Numbered from the stretch's first letter, positions 44,714 through 56,632 are shown. The stretch is DNA of 64,000 nt from Didymodactylos carnosus (GCA_905250885.1 CAJNOQ010000026.1:1-64000), one strand, 5' to 3'. Program-made: numbers and translations. The notes: a model not told the origin generated them from the sequence alone.

Positions 44714-45078
44714 ATATGAGTACTCAGGAAATATTCATTCACCGTTTTATTTTGCTAAACTCAAACTGTATAAAGAATGTAGAATTTAGTGAAGAAACAC
44801 AGAATATTTATATTATCATTTTCTCGCTGGTCTCTCTTTATATAAGCAGAGATAGATTTGTAGTCCTACTCTGGCTACCTGAGATCACTCCTCTATATGA
44901 AAATATCGATGAACAATACTCATGAGTATTTTGCCGAAAGTGGTATGAGTACTCAAAGTCGTACTCAGAGTACTTGTTTACTCACTCATGAGTACTCAGG
45001 TGAGTACTCAGTGAGTAAAAAAATGTATGAGTACGTATGAGTACTCGTCCGGTTTTTCTAGCAGAGTACCTTTTGAGT
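44714..45078. repeat. Array of TGAGTACTCA palindromic motifs
   Basis: The 10-base palindrome TGAGTACTCA and close variants (GTACTCAGAGTAC, TACTCATGAGTA) occur more than twelve times, clustered at 44920-45078 with single copies near 44717. There is no coding content. Spacing is irregular, unlike a satellite, and fits subterminal repeats of a transposon whose ends I could not fix. Confidence 0.75.
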
Positions 45079-45168
45079 ACATTCACTAGGGCACGGGTAG
45101 CTTATCAACCTTATGAAAGATATCACAAAATAGTACAGTCAGATCCATCTGCTTAGGCCGATCTATAC

Positions 45169-45308
45169 CAGAGTTGCCAGTTGCTTAGGTCAGAAAAGCG
45201 GAATATTTTTTCCAAAATGCTGAACAAATTGCAGACACGGAACATTTTGCGGAAAAAACTACAGAAAGCGGAATTTGTCCGCAAAATGCGGACCATCTGG
45301 CAGTTCTG
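45169..45308. mobile_element. hAT-type MITE, 140 bases
   Basis: Ends are CAGAGTTGCCAG and CTGGCAGTTCTG, inverted with two differences. The flanks are ATCTATAC (45161-45168) and ACCTACAC (45309-45316), an 8-base duplication aged by two changes. GCGGAA and TTCCGC-like motifs recur about six times inside. No coding frame. Confidence 0.75.
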
Positions 45309-46080
45309 ACCTACACCTAAAAGTTCTGTTGGTTAATCGAGTTGGGCTATGTGAAAGGTATTTATATATTTATCCCTATCTATCAAAATCAAAAACAAAT
45401 TAATTGGAGCTGAAATATGTATATAAACATAGTTTTATAGGTATATTAACCAGGTAACGCTTATCTGCGATTCGCTGGTCCGTTGACTTTACGCGCAGTG
45501 CAGTGCACAGGCCTTCCTTCCGCAAGGTGAGGTAGATAATCTTGACTTCTTGAAGTCATCTTTAGCATAATCCTGGAAATTGATAATGGGCGGAAAGTTC
45601 TGTCGAAGCCTAGCTTGATAAAAGTTTGGACAGCGCTATCGAGATAACCTCTAAAAAGCGCTCCGAATCTCTTCAAATGTCTAAAAACTCTCTGAAGATC
45701 TTCAAATGTCCGATACTGCGATATTCTATTATCTCACACCGACAGAAACTTCCCAATCCCTGAAACCGATCCCAACAAATTCTTCATGATCGATTGCATC
45801 TGACAACACTTTGTCTGATTCTGCTAATTTGTACGTCCTCTTACAATAATTCTTTTGTACATAAAGATTCAAATTGTGAAATGTGTATTCAGAACGTGTA
45901 AAGTCTTCTCTTTTGTGATAAGTTTCTCTATACTTGTATTACGCTATACATTCGTGTAAGCAAAATGCTTGTTTGTGGTGTCCTACATGTGCATGCTTAA
46001 ATAAAAGGACATTGCATGAACGATTGACATTGCAAAGTGGCACCGTCTATTCATTTGAATTGCATATCGTTCATCGAACA

Positions 46081-46862
46081 GATAGTTTGTCGACAACTTT
46101 CATTTTTGTCGGCAGACATTTTGTCGACAAGCACATAGTAGACAGGTATTTTGTCGAATTTATTTCGTGGACATATGTTTGTCGGCTCCTTTTCCTCGAC
46201 AACTCATTCTGTTGGCAGTTATTTTGTAGACAACTCATCTCGTCGACGAGTCTTTTTGTCAACAAACTATTTGGTCGACTATGAATCTTTCATCTCTGAT
46301 GTGAACTTCTGCCTTATTCAGGATCGTAAACAAAAGGAGAAGATTGGGGAGATCGGTCATCCTCTTAACTTTTGAAAAAATGATTTTTTTCCGCTGAATC
46401 CCGTCAGAAAAAGTTGCTAATTGATACTTCACACTATCTTTAAAGGCAAAAAAGTCCCCCCTTCAAAAAAATCCTGGCTACGGGCCTTATTATTAGTTAG
46501 TCGCATATAAGACATAACTGTTGGTCAAGCGACCGTCTTACCATATCAACGTTGCCACATCTCTCGTTCTCACTTTACTATCTTGTTAGTCTGCTAGTCA
46601 TCCATGTTGTCTTTATAATTACTCTAGCTGGTATTTTCTCTTGCTCAATAAAATCAACATATAAATTGGTGCTCTTGAGCATTAGTAATTCTTTGACCCA
46701 TATTTCTAAACAAAATGGCTTTTCGACAAATTATGCGTCGACCAAAAGTTGTCGATAAAATAACCCGTCGATAAGATATTCTTTCGACAATCAAGTGTCG
46801 ACAAAAAATTGTCGATGAAATGGTTTCGACAAAAGTGCTAGTCGACAAAAATTAGTCGACGA
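46081..46862. mobile_element. Foldback (FB)-like element with inverted arrays of TTTTGTCGAC
   Basis: From 46081 to 46280 a degenerate ~20-base unit centred on TTTTGTCGACAA repeats about ten times. From 46720 to 46862 the same unit repeats in the opposite orientation. The ~440-base centre shows no supported gene. Long inverted ends made of short tandem units resemble the Drosophila foldback (FB) architecture. Exact ends and target duplication were not identified. Confidence 0.65.
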
Positions 46863-46869
46863 ATGGTAT

Positions 46870-47529
46870 ACATACCATTCATTTTACTGTTAAAATTACT
46901 CTTCTGGTCACTAAATCTGTTGAACTCTGTACTGCATATTTAGTCATCGCATCGTAATTGTGTGTTAGTTGTCTTCTGCATAACTGCATTAACTTCAATC
47001 TTTTACTGTTCTTCCCTTTTAATTGGATCGTCCATGAAATACCTGGTGAACGTTTTTCCATCTTTGCGGACAGAACGCAAAAGCTTTTTTTTATGACCGT
47101 ACACTACACTACAAGGTAACACTCCACCTGTCTCTTGACTTTGAGCAGTTACATCTGAGAAGGACGTTCCATGACTTTTGAATCCAAAACAACGCTCAGG
47201 CCTCCCTTTGCTCGGCGTTCGCCATCTACGATATGTTGTGAATATTTCTCTGATTTGATGTGTAAGGTTCGTCATCTAATGTAAATCTAAAAAGTTTTCT
47301 CCAGGCCTTCCAGAGATCCTCAGAGGTCTAAAATATTTCTGAATTAAAGACAATCTTCATGCGTCCCTTCGGTAGGCGTTCGCAGCCAGGATAGTAAAGA
47401 AATGTTGTGCACTCACAGAAAAAGACCCCAATGTAATATAAAGCTAAAGTGCTTTCTGAACATCCTCTGAAGTATCCAACAGGATTGGAAGTGTTTCTAA
47501 CTGATCAGCTATGACAGACTATTAATATT
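46870..47529. other. Interval with faint repeats, no gene
   Basis: Two very diverged copies of a ~170-base unit may lie at about 47165-47480 (shared phrase GGCGTTCGC). Open frames on the minus strand here have no recognisable domain. Confidence 0.35.
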
Positions 47530-48270
47530 CGTGTCTTAAAAATCGTGCCTTTGGATTAGCTCCAACTGGAGTTCGGCGTCAAATCTATCTTTTTCCTATT
47601 CTTCCTAAAGTTGACTATTGCTGTGCCTTGTATGACAGTTCGTTTTGTCTTACTGTTTTTGACTCTGTAAACAAACTTGCTTCTCGTGTTATTTCTCGCA
47701 ATTTTGACTATCGTTCTTCTAGTTCTCTACTTGCGTCTCAACTTTCTCTTTCAAATCTCATTCTTCGTCGTAAATACTTTAGACTTCTACAGTTTTTCAA
47801 AATTTATGATCGCCTAAGTCCTGTTTCTCTTTTTTATACTATTCATCGTCCTCACTACTCATCTTTACGTCTTCATCATTCTAAATATGTTCGCATTCCA
47901 TCTTCTGTTGATGGTTATTCTCCGCAAACGGTGCATTCTTCTTTTTTTTACTCAACTATTGCTAACTGGAATAATCTTCCAGAGTCAGTTATTTGTCTTT
48001 CTTCTTTATTGTCTTTCAAAACGGCTTTATGTCAGTATTTCTTCCAGTGAAACATTTGTCAGTTAATTATTTATATTTGTTCTTTTTTGCTTCTTGTTTT
48101 ATTTTTTTCAAAAATTTGTTTTTTACTACTTCTGGTTCTAACCTTAGTTGTCTTATTTATTTTTTTTATTACCCTTTTTGTGTGGTTTGGCTTGAGTCGT
48201 TTATTACAGGTCAGTGACCTTTGATGACTCTCACTTTTCGTGAATAAAACAGTCTTAGTCTCAGTCTTAT
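47530..48270 (+). mobile_element. 5'-truncated LINE (non-LTR retrotransposon) tail
   Basis: An open frame from about 47535 to 48050 reads FGLAPTGVRRQIYLFPILPK, then VDYCCALYDSSF, then LSLSNLILRRKYFRLLQFFK, and ends near FYSTIANWNNLPESV, SLLSFKTALCQ. This is the standard C-terminal region of non-LTR reverse transcriptase ORFs (ILP..DYC..., WN.LP..V..., SL..FK). The fingers and palm are missing, as usual for 5'-truncated copies. A ~200-base T-rich 3' region follows, ending near AATAAAACAGTCTTAG. The frame is open for ~510 bases, so this copy is not old. Confidence 0.75.
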
Positions 48271-50317
48271 ATTCTGTGGATTGTACTGTCAGTAGATGAC
48301 GTTTTTTGTTATGAAAACTGACTGATTGCTGGCGACATCAGTCTATGGACTACAGAAGAGGTTTGCTTAGCTTTTTTCTCTCTGCATCTGTAGACATTTC
48401 AGGTCATATCTTTGAGCATTATCTCTCTCGCGGTTAAAAACGAATTTTTTGTTTTTCTCTCTTGTGATTGGCTTATTCATGGAATATTTGACAGCTATTT
48501 TTCCGTATTTTGCGCACAAACACAGAGACAGAACCATTTTGTAAGACCCTAGACTACCTAAAGTTAAGGGGGGTTATGCGCTCATTCTCTTTTTTCTTCA
48601 TACTTGCATCTCGGAAACATGATTCAGTCGCATGACTTGTTTACCAATAATTAATTGCGATGAATGACTAGTTCTTCCGTTCGAAGCAATTGTAGGTTGA
48701 TCTTCTGTGGTAAGACCGTTCGAAATTGAGCTTATATTGAGCCAAATATTTATCTTGCCTTCTATTTTTTGGATTGATGATTTTCTTAAATATCTCTAAA
48801 TCACCTCTGGTCTGGATCCGAAATCCACAACCGTATTCGTTTTAAGTACATACTGTCTACTAACAAATAATTTTATAAAAATAGTTTTAGAACTTTTGGT
48901 TTAGCTATCGTAGAAGATCTTCTAAGTACACTTGACTTGACCAAAACTCTTGAGAAACCTTCAGGTTTTGAGTTTTTACAAAACAAAAGCTGTTTTAAAT
49001 ACCTACAGGTGAACTGTGTCGGATGAGCTTGTTTAAAAAATTAAATGATAACGGTGACGATTTTTAATTTTAATATCTTCGAAAGCCCCCTGTGCTCAAA
49101 AACTCGATCCTCAAGAAGTCCACTGTCAAGTCAGAATCAACCAAATCCAATACCACCATCAGATAGGGCAAGGTTGAAAACCCTTAAGATCCAGAGGATA
49201 TGTTGCTTTGTCCATTACTTAGATAGTATATATTGGAAAGATGCTGATTAACAGAACGAAATAAGGTCATTTTCACCGAAAGAAAAATTTTTTTACCTCG
49301 AAAGAAAAAGAAGAAATGTGCAAATAATATTCTTATGTAGGTACTTTAACAGAGGACATGAAAGTATTTATTCAAGTGTATATCGCATGTTTTTCCTCTA
49401 GCTCACTTTTAACATTGATTGTCACGAAAAGTCATTTAAATTTGTTTATTTTATTATTTATTATGATAGAATAGAAATATTTTTTTTGATTTGTTATTCT
49501 ACCTAACCGACAGTGTACAAATGCAACAATAATTTGGTTGTTGTTAGGGATTGGAGGGGATAAAAATTTTGCTTCGCAGAAAGTGGCTGGCGAAATAAAG
49601 TTTTCGAAATTTTTTGCAGAAAGTTGCTGGTGAAAAACCGTAAGAGATTTTACCAGAAAGTCCAAAAAATTTTTTAGGGTAGTCCAGCCCCCCTTTGATC
49701 GGGAACCCTGATACCAGCGTCACAGGGCTCGAGAAGTTGAAGAAAATTGACTTTGAACTTAGAAAGTTTTCATGTATTCATTAATAGTTTGTTGTCCAAC
49801 CCCATTTGTTCTTCAGATGAAAAATAATTCTCTCTCTTCAAATGTCATTTTCACTTCATTTTTCTTAAATCTACCTTTTAAACCAACTGAAATCATAATG
49901 AAGGTGGTGTGGTGAACCCTCTATTGACTGTGGATCTTCCGGCAGATTCAGACTGGATACAGTCTGCCGACATCGCAACTTGTGCGCAGCGCAATTACAA
50001 ACTAGTTGTTTACGTTGTTTTGTGTCTAATTCAGTCTGTGCAATTAAGCTCAAATCTGAGAAAATGGTACTGTGTATGTATACTAGGGATTTACCATACT
50101 TCGGTAAATGGTAAATGATTCGTTTAGGCCTCTTTGGGTCTCTTCTATCATACAGTTAGACGATATACAATCAGTGAAATAAGTATCGCTATAATGCAGA
50201 GAAAAATTGTTATATCATTAGCTTATGAATGAATAAAAGTAGAGAAAGAGTATTTTACCATTCGATAAGTCCAAGACATCTATCAAAACATGCGTTCTTC
50301 AACTTGGATCTGTTCTT
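48271..50317. other. Gene-free interval
   Basis: No supported gene or clear element. Around 49540-49640 a phrase ending CAGAAAGTGGCTGGCG is loosely repeated as CAGAAAGTTGCTGGTG. Confidence 0.4.
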
Positions 50318-51095
50318 GTCCGCTCAATAAATGTTTGTGCGATCACTTTTTCATGTCTGTTTTGATGTTTATCGAAGAGATATACTGTCGTTTATACAGT
50401 ATTTGACAGGGGGTTTAACTTCCGGTGAATTTTTTTCAGAGATAACATTCATTTTTCTCTCCAGGATCAACACCGCCAGAAAGGAGAAAATTATTGTTTC
50501 AAGTTATGATTGAGACAATGATGTCTATTTCATCAACTGCAAACTATATTAAAACAACGAACAGTTCAACTTGTAGAGAATTTTTCCCTCTACAAACCGG
50601 TTATAGTGTTCCACCAGGGTTGCCAGAACTGGTGACTCATGGGGGACGGAACAAAGAAATCGTCATGGTGATCCTTTGTTCCGTCCCCCATGAGTCACCA
50701 GTTCGGACAACCTGTGTTCCACTGTCGAAGTGAAACACTAAAAATAAGCAGATTAAGTAATCATATTCAAGATGTTGTCACAGAGCAGGTAGAGTCAATC
50801 AGCTTAAAAGACATGTGATTGATGCTTTATTTTAACTTGACTACAACCAATATATGCGTTTTTTCAATCGCCATCCAACAGTATATAAAAAGTTAAGTTT
50901 TGATGAGTTAAGTAAAAATTGGACTGAGAGATTAAAAACTCATTTTTCACGCATGAACTGCTATTATTTTTGACAATTTGTTTAATCACATAGCCCTGAT
51001 TTTGTTCCTTGCAGTGGTGTATAAACGACAGCATATCTGTTCGATAAATATCAAAATAGACATAAAATAGTGGTCGTACAAACATTGATCGAGCG
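50318..51095. mobile_element. Decayed element with ~80-base inverted ends
   Basis: The segment 50318-50402 (TCAATAAATGTTTGTGCG to TCGTTTATACAG) is the inverted counterpart of about 51011-51095 at roughly 85 % identity. The ~600 bases between carry no transposase but do contain a separate complete hAT-type MITE. It is either a non-autonomous element hit by a second one or an inverted duplication. Confidence 0.55.
50615..50714. mobile_element. 100-base hAT-type MITE with perfect 8-base target duplication
   Basis: Ends are CAGGGTTGCC and GGACAACCTG. The flanks are TGTTCCAC on both sides (50607-50614, 50715-50722), a perfect 8-base duplication. The interior is a near-perfect hairpin, GAACTGGTGACTCATGGGGG against its complement, with a ~19-base loop. 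No coding capacity; clearly mobilised in trans and recent. Confidence 0.88.
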
Positions 51096-51702
51096 ATAAA
51101 ATAGATAAATCATTGATTACCTAGATGAAGTAAATGTAGTACTATTTTCCGAGAAAAGTGAATTTTTGATGATTCATTTATTATTTCTTACATGTAAAGA
51201 TTGTAAGAAGAATAAATGAATGGAGCAATAATGAAGCAATGAATGAAGCATAAATGAATGGAACATACTGTTAGGGATAATTTAATTGCATGTTTGTATA
51301 GTATTGTTTCAGCAAATACTTGCATTATTCGTGTATTTTCTTGAGTTTTGCATCTGTTCAAATGGTTTGTTGTTATCTTTTGCAATAATTAAAAATAGTT
51401 CCTTGTTGAAGTTGTTGGTGTACATACGTATCTGAGATCTAAAATGGTACTCTTAGTTCATGTCTCAAATCTTTGTCTTGGATTATTTGTAATTTTTCTC
51501 AATAGTTTTGATCTGTACTGAAAAATATTGCTTAAGCCTTATTGTTTTTCACTGACCGGTTGCTAAGCAATCTTCATCAAGTTTATTATTACTATTATTC
51601 TTTTACTGTTTGTTCAAAGATAGTCAAAGACCCTCGTTCTGTAATATGAGATCTATGCCAAATGAAAAACCAATAAAAAACGACTATACTCGGGGAACCA
51701 TT

Positions 51703-52118
51703 ACATGTAGCTCGGCCGAAGGTGATTTCCTAACGTTTTGTGCTATTCTCTCGTCTTTACATCTTTCGGATGAAAAGACACCCGATGCCAGCAATTGTCT
51801 CATTTTGCGAAGAAAATTGTGCTTAACAAAATAGCAGATCTCAGCTCTCTAGAATTCGTTGTTATGGAAGTATGTCAACAAAACATAGACATACACTTCT
51901 TAAAAAAAGAAGAACTTTTTAAGAGTAGTGTTGAAGATTTTTGCAATATATCCTTAACTAAAAATCCTAGAGAGCTGTAAGATCTATCATTTTGTTAAGC
52001 ACAATTTCTTCGTAAAATGAAACAATTGCTGGCATCAGGTGTCTTTTCATTCGCAAGATGTAAAGATGAGACAATAGTACAAAACGAAATCATCTTTTCG
52101 CCCGAACTACAATGGTCT
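51703..52118. mobile_element. Foldback element with ~160-base arms
   Basis: The left arm (51703 to about 51865) and right arm (about 51960-52118) are inverted copies at about 85-90 %, sharing phrases such as CCAGCAATTG and TTGTGCTTAACAAAAT, around a ~100-base loop. No coding frame is supported. Confidence 0.75.
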
Positions 52119-53845
52119 ATGGACAAATAAATGAATAAAAGATGAAACCCCAGATAAAAATCATCTGAACATGATAAACGTTTAGGAAAGAAAAAGTTAG
52201 ATGCGCGCTTTTTGAAAGATAGTAAAGAACTAAAAATAACGGATTCAGAAAGCTTTCAGCTGCGGACTAGAAAAAACTGTTTGAGAAGAAAAAACATCCA
52301 TAAGAGAAGAAGTACGAGCATATTTTGATTGATGATAATGGAAAAAAAGAATAGGAAGCACGATAAACGGAATAAAAAATAGAGCGAGGGTTGAAACGAT
52401 AATAAATTTTAAATGTGTGCATGTTACAAGAAGTAGAAACTAAGCTGTATATCGAATTTGTAATTCCAACTGAATAAGAAAGTTCGAGCATTAGGAATGA
52501 CGAAATTTTAATCTTATTATTCTAGATGAAAAATTCAATCAAGGAAAGCGTTTCATTAGAGTTGTTAATATGTAAAGAATAGTTATCATTTAGCAAAGCA
52601 ATTGTCATTGATTAATGGAAATAATGACGGTATATTGACGAGCCACAATAAATTATACTCAGTATCAAAGTTCTATGGATTGGTCAAAAATCACAACAAA
52701 AAGAAGAAATAATGTTTGACTATAGCAGTACTCTATCTATCTGTTCAAAGGACAATAAACGACCACTGCTACTAAATGAAAATAATGGACAATTATAAAA
52801 TTCTATTATAATGTTAGATTTCTTGTTCCCGACCCAAGGCAATGTCTAATGATACAGTAGAAAGTTATTCAGTATAACAAAAGCTAGGCTATTAAATCAT
52901 ATTTTATATGGTCATGAAAAAATGGAGCCAACAATATTAGTCGTTCAGAAAAATTCAACAGTATTTTTTCAGTAATAATCGATACAAGAAATTATGATAT
53001 GTTATGTAACTATCACCAAAACAATGTCATATGGGACAATCGAATACTAGTCATTTATCAGACGAGTGAGGGTTATCTCAGGATGATGTATTCGTTTTTG
53101 CAACACGCATGTTAAACGTTATAGTTGAAACTTGTACAATATGAAAAAGACCAATTTCAGTCGATCAATTTCTATATGTCAAACTTCTTTAATCGATACT
53201 GTTGTTGAAGATCGACAAAAAATACGATCTGGTATTATTTTTGTGTTAAGAAATATTTCTCATTAAAAGAATATTATACTTTATTCAACGAGAATTTCAT
53301 CTCATGTTACTGCTGAAAAATGTGATATATTGATCAGATTATTTAGGCAGATTTAAATTAAAATCAATATCATACCATATGATGTTCGCTTAAATTCATA
53401 AACATCAGTTTTCAATTATTATTTATATCAAACATGAGTTTATTTGTAATAGTGAACAAAAAAGAGTTATAGTTCATACAGATATAGAAATTAATCATGA
53501 TAATTAACAACTATTACCAAATGTCTGTTAAAGTTGAAAAACAATAAATTTTGCCTAGTGAGTTACAAAATCATGATTCAAATTATGTAAGATTTTTATT
53601 TGTTATTACCGTAAGTAAAAGTAATTTTGTATGATTTTGAAATAAAATGTGTACCTTTTAGTCTAGCATTTTATTTGAACAAATCTCTTATTGATCTAAA
53701 TTGGGAACCTAAATATATGTTGTCTAGCAAGAAAGATGACACATGAAGCAATGGGATTTCTGCTTAAGTTTAGTATTTTGTTTTTAATTATTTAAGAAAT
53801 TATTTGATTTTATTACGGTCCATGCCGTACATTTTTTTACTTTAA
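52119..53845. other. Interval upstream of the Q/N-rich gene
   Basis: From about 52620 to 53420 the plus strand has scattered coding-like runs broken by many stops, possibly an old gene copy, but nothing could be recognised. The part just before 53846 should hold the promoter of the next gene. Confidence 0.35.
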
Positions 53846-56632
53846 ATGTCTTACGTCGAAACACTGTACAATCACTCGGCTCCACCACCCGGTTTCACAA
53901 ATACTTCATCGGCAAAAGAATCACAGTTGATTGACCTATTGAGTGAAGTCATTGGCCAATGCAAAGCGTATCCACATTTTTCAGAATCTCGAGTGAAAGA
54001 AACCAACTTATTATTGAAAGTTACACAAATTTGGTTATCGTCAACACCATTATCATTCAGCAATAATTCTACAAATGATTTTGTACAAAATCTATTTAGT
54101 GACGTTTTAAAATTAGTACAAGAAATTATATCAAATGATGATTTCAAACAAAAACAACAATTACAACTTTTACAATTATTACCTTCACCTGAGATTGATA
54201 ATCCATCAATTATATGTTTGAAACCTTCATTGGATGAAGGTTTTCAGAATAAAATTTACAATCAACAATCTCAGTTATGTTCAGCGTTAAGTGAAAGCAA
54301 CGGTATGTTGATTAAGATTATTTATGTCGTACTTTCATCTTTAAAAAATTAAACTCATGTTTGTTCATATGGCGAAACAAAATAGCAAAACAAATTTACC
54401 ATTAGTCTTTCAGTAAACGAGTCATCGTTGAGAACACTATCTATTTTCAACTACAATGCTGAGTTTTAGTGTTCACAATTCTTCGCTTAGTACTTTTCTT
54501 AAACTTCAGACCGATATCAAGGACGACGACAAGTTGGTCCACCCACGCTGCTCTGCAAAATTCTGATCAAGCCGTTCTTGTTTCTATTTAGGTTTATGTC
54601 CATTAGAAGAACAAACGAATCAGGATGTATCAACTGTCATTGATATAATTCATGAACCGATCAATGACAACGTTAATTCATCAATAATCGAGATTATTAA
54701 TGACGAAGGAAATTTCTCACTTGATGATTTAGCATCTGAATATTTACAAGATAATATTAGTGATTTGTCTGGACAAAATCTTGAATCACATTGTGTCAAT
54801 ACACCGATTATTATTGCTGAAATAATACAGACAAAAGAAACGGAATCAGCAACAATACCAAATCTAAATGACTTAGAAAAACATTATATTGAAACCGATA
54901 ATAATACAAACATTGAAACAACTCTTCCTTCGCCACAGGCATTCATGTCTACAATTATGAAGAATAACAGTCAACAACAACAAATATCGGCGATGAATAG
55001 TAATAATACAATATTTTGCAAAAATAATTCATTTTTCAAAACAATTTTTATTTAAATTAGAGCAAGTTTACAATAAGTTTTTAAAATATTTGAAATAAAT
55101 ATTTAATACACTTTTTATGTCCCTATTTCACAACTTTCGTCTAGGTTTAGCGGTTTCTTGAGAAAAATGAAAGCTATTTATCGTTTAATGTCTCATAATA
55201 CAGATAAAAGAATAAAACAATTAACATTAAAAGCCTATAATTTGCTACAGCCAAAAACTATATGCTCTTATTTTGGTCAATATGGATTAACACAAAAAAC
55301 CTAGACGAAAGTTGTGAAATAAGGACATAAAAAGTGTATTAAATATTTATTTCAAATATTTTAAAAACTTATTGTAAACTTGATCTAATTTAAATAAAAA
55401 TTGTTTTGAAAAATGAATTATTTTTGCAAAATATTGTAATCCATTGACAGAAACAATGCATTTAGATTTAATCGATGAGAAAAAGGTGTCTATTGAAGAT
55501 ATTTTATTTTCCATACGATTAACGTCGAACGAGGCAGCCGATAATTGTGTAATATGGAAGCAACCAAGTAAATTTGGTCAAATTTTATGTGAACCTGAAA
55601 AACAATGTGATATAACCATCGTAAACTCAAAACAACACGAAGATATCAATACATTTTTTAATCATGATTTGTATCAGAAATTATCCCATGTAATCCAAGC
55701 GTTACCAAAACATTGCATGAGACAATACCAAACGCCAAATAAACCAGTACGAAATAACGATAATCAACGTCGATACAACAATCAACAACATAATCATCAA
55801 CAGCAACAGCAACAACATAATCATCAACAGCAACAGCAACAACATAATCATCAACAGCAACAGCAACAACATAATCATCAACATCCACAACAACAACGTC
55901 AAATGTCGTCTACAAGTAATAATAATAATACTAATAATCAGATGGAACGTCCATGCTTAAATCGTTCTAACGAACAATATCCGAAAAACTATTACCAGCA
56001 ACAACAACGTTCATCGTATATACCTTCAAACAATCAACCGTATTATCCGCAAAATCAATCAGATCAATATTATGAAGAACATGTGTCTAGCAGTAGTAAT
56101 AATAGGCGAAATAGAAACAACACAAAACCGTTTCATCAAGCAAATGACAGACCAAACGTATCGGAGTCAACACTCTCACCATCAAAACAACAAAAGACTC
56201 AAAAACAATTTAATCAAGAGCTATCTATCCATAAAACTCCCGCTATAAAAAATGCAGTAAGTATATTGATTAAGTTCAAAATATGCTGTTAAAAAACTAG
56301 AACCGATCTAGTCTAGTTCTTATTCAGATTTGTGTAAAATTAAGCAGAAGAGTTCCACATTGCAGAAGTCTCTCAAAACATGTCTAGAAATTCTCATACA
56401 GGTATCCATATGAAATTTTTTGTTATTCTAGCATGATTCTCAGTCTACAACATATAATAATGCAAATTCGAATAAAAAAAAAGGCCCAGATCCGTCCAGG
56501 TACAACAACAGAAGTAAAAAACAAGTACAAACTACGCAGACGGGCAATAGAACTCGTATTTTTGAAAATTCAAATAATCCAGTCGATCAAACAACTCCGA
56601 TGCTAAAAGTGAATCGTACTCAGGTAATTTGA
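53846..56632 (+). CDS. Unrecognised Q/N-rich protein, probable RNA-related low-complexity factor
   Basis: I do not recognise this gene. Exons 53846-54302, 54592-54999, 55451-56256 and 56432-56632 (stop just past a weak GTAATT) join in phase to about 623 residues. The N-terminus, MSYVETLYNHSAPPPGF then SQLIDLLSEVIGQCKAYPHF, looks helical and ordered. An acidic middle includes NFSLDDLASEYLQDNISDL, and after the third intron VSIEDILFSIRL, both of the hydrophobic-acidic short-motif type. The C-terminal half is Asn/Gln/His-rich with a tandem HNHQQQQQ repeat and basic patches (SRYNNRSKK). A role in RNA binding or condensates is a guess from composition only. Intron 2 (55000-55450) contains a large inverted repeat. 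More exons beyond 56632 cannot be excluded. Confidence 0.6.
55008..55437. repeat. Near-perfect 141-base inverted repeat with coding-like loop
   Basis: Arms 55008-55148 and 55297-55437 are inverted copies with only 2 differences in 141 bases; the loop is 148 bases. The structure almost fills an intron of the Q/N-rich gene. The loop has an open frame on the plus strand including MKAIYRLMSHNTDKRIKQ and ICSYFGQYGLT, ending at TAG in the right arm. Confidence 0.92.
55784..55886 (+). repeat. 27-base in-frame tandem repeat (HNHQQQQQ unit)
   Basis: Three full and one partial copies of a 27-base unit (CATAATCATCAACAGCAACA type) inside the coding sequence, nearly identical to each other. The unit is a multiple of three, so copy-number changes preserve the frame. 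Confidence 0.92.

Noticed and set aside
44714-45078. Possible CRISPR-like array
   Set aside because: Spacing is irregular, repeats are 8-10 bases and palindromic, spacers are not uniform, and the genome is a eukaryotic one.
47003-47275. 90-codon minus-strand open frame near the LINE
   Set aside because: Opposite strand to the LINE, no domain, and overlaps faint repeat units.
55658-55902. Two overlapping minus-strand frames of repetitive Val/Asp or Leu/Met
   Set aside because: They are antisense shadows of the CAA/CAG tandem repeat in the Q/N-rich gene.
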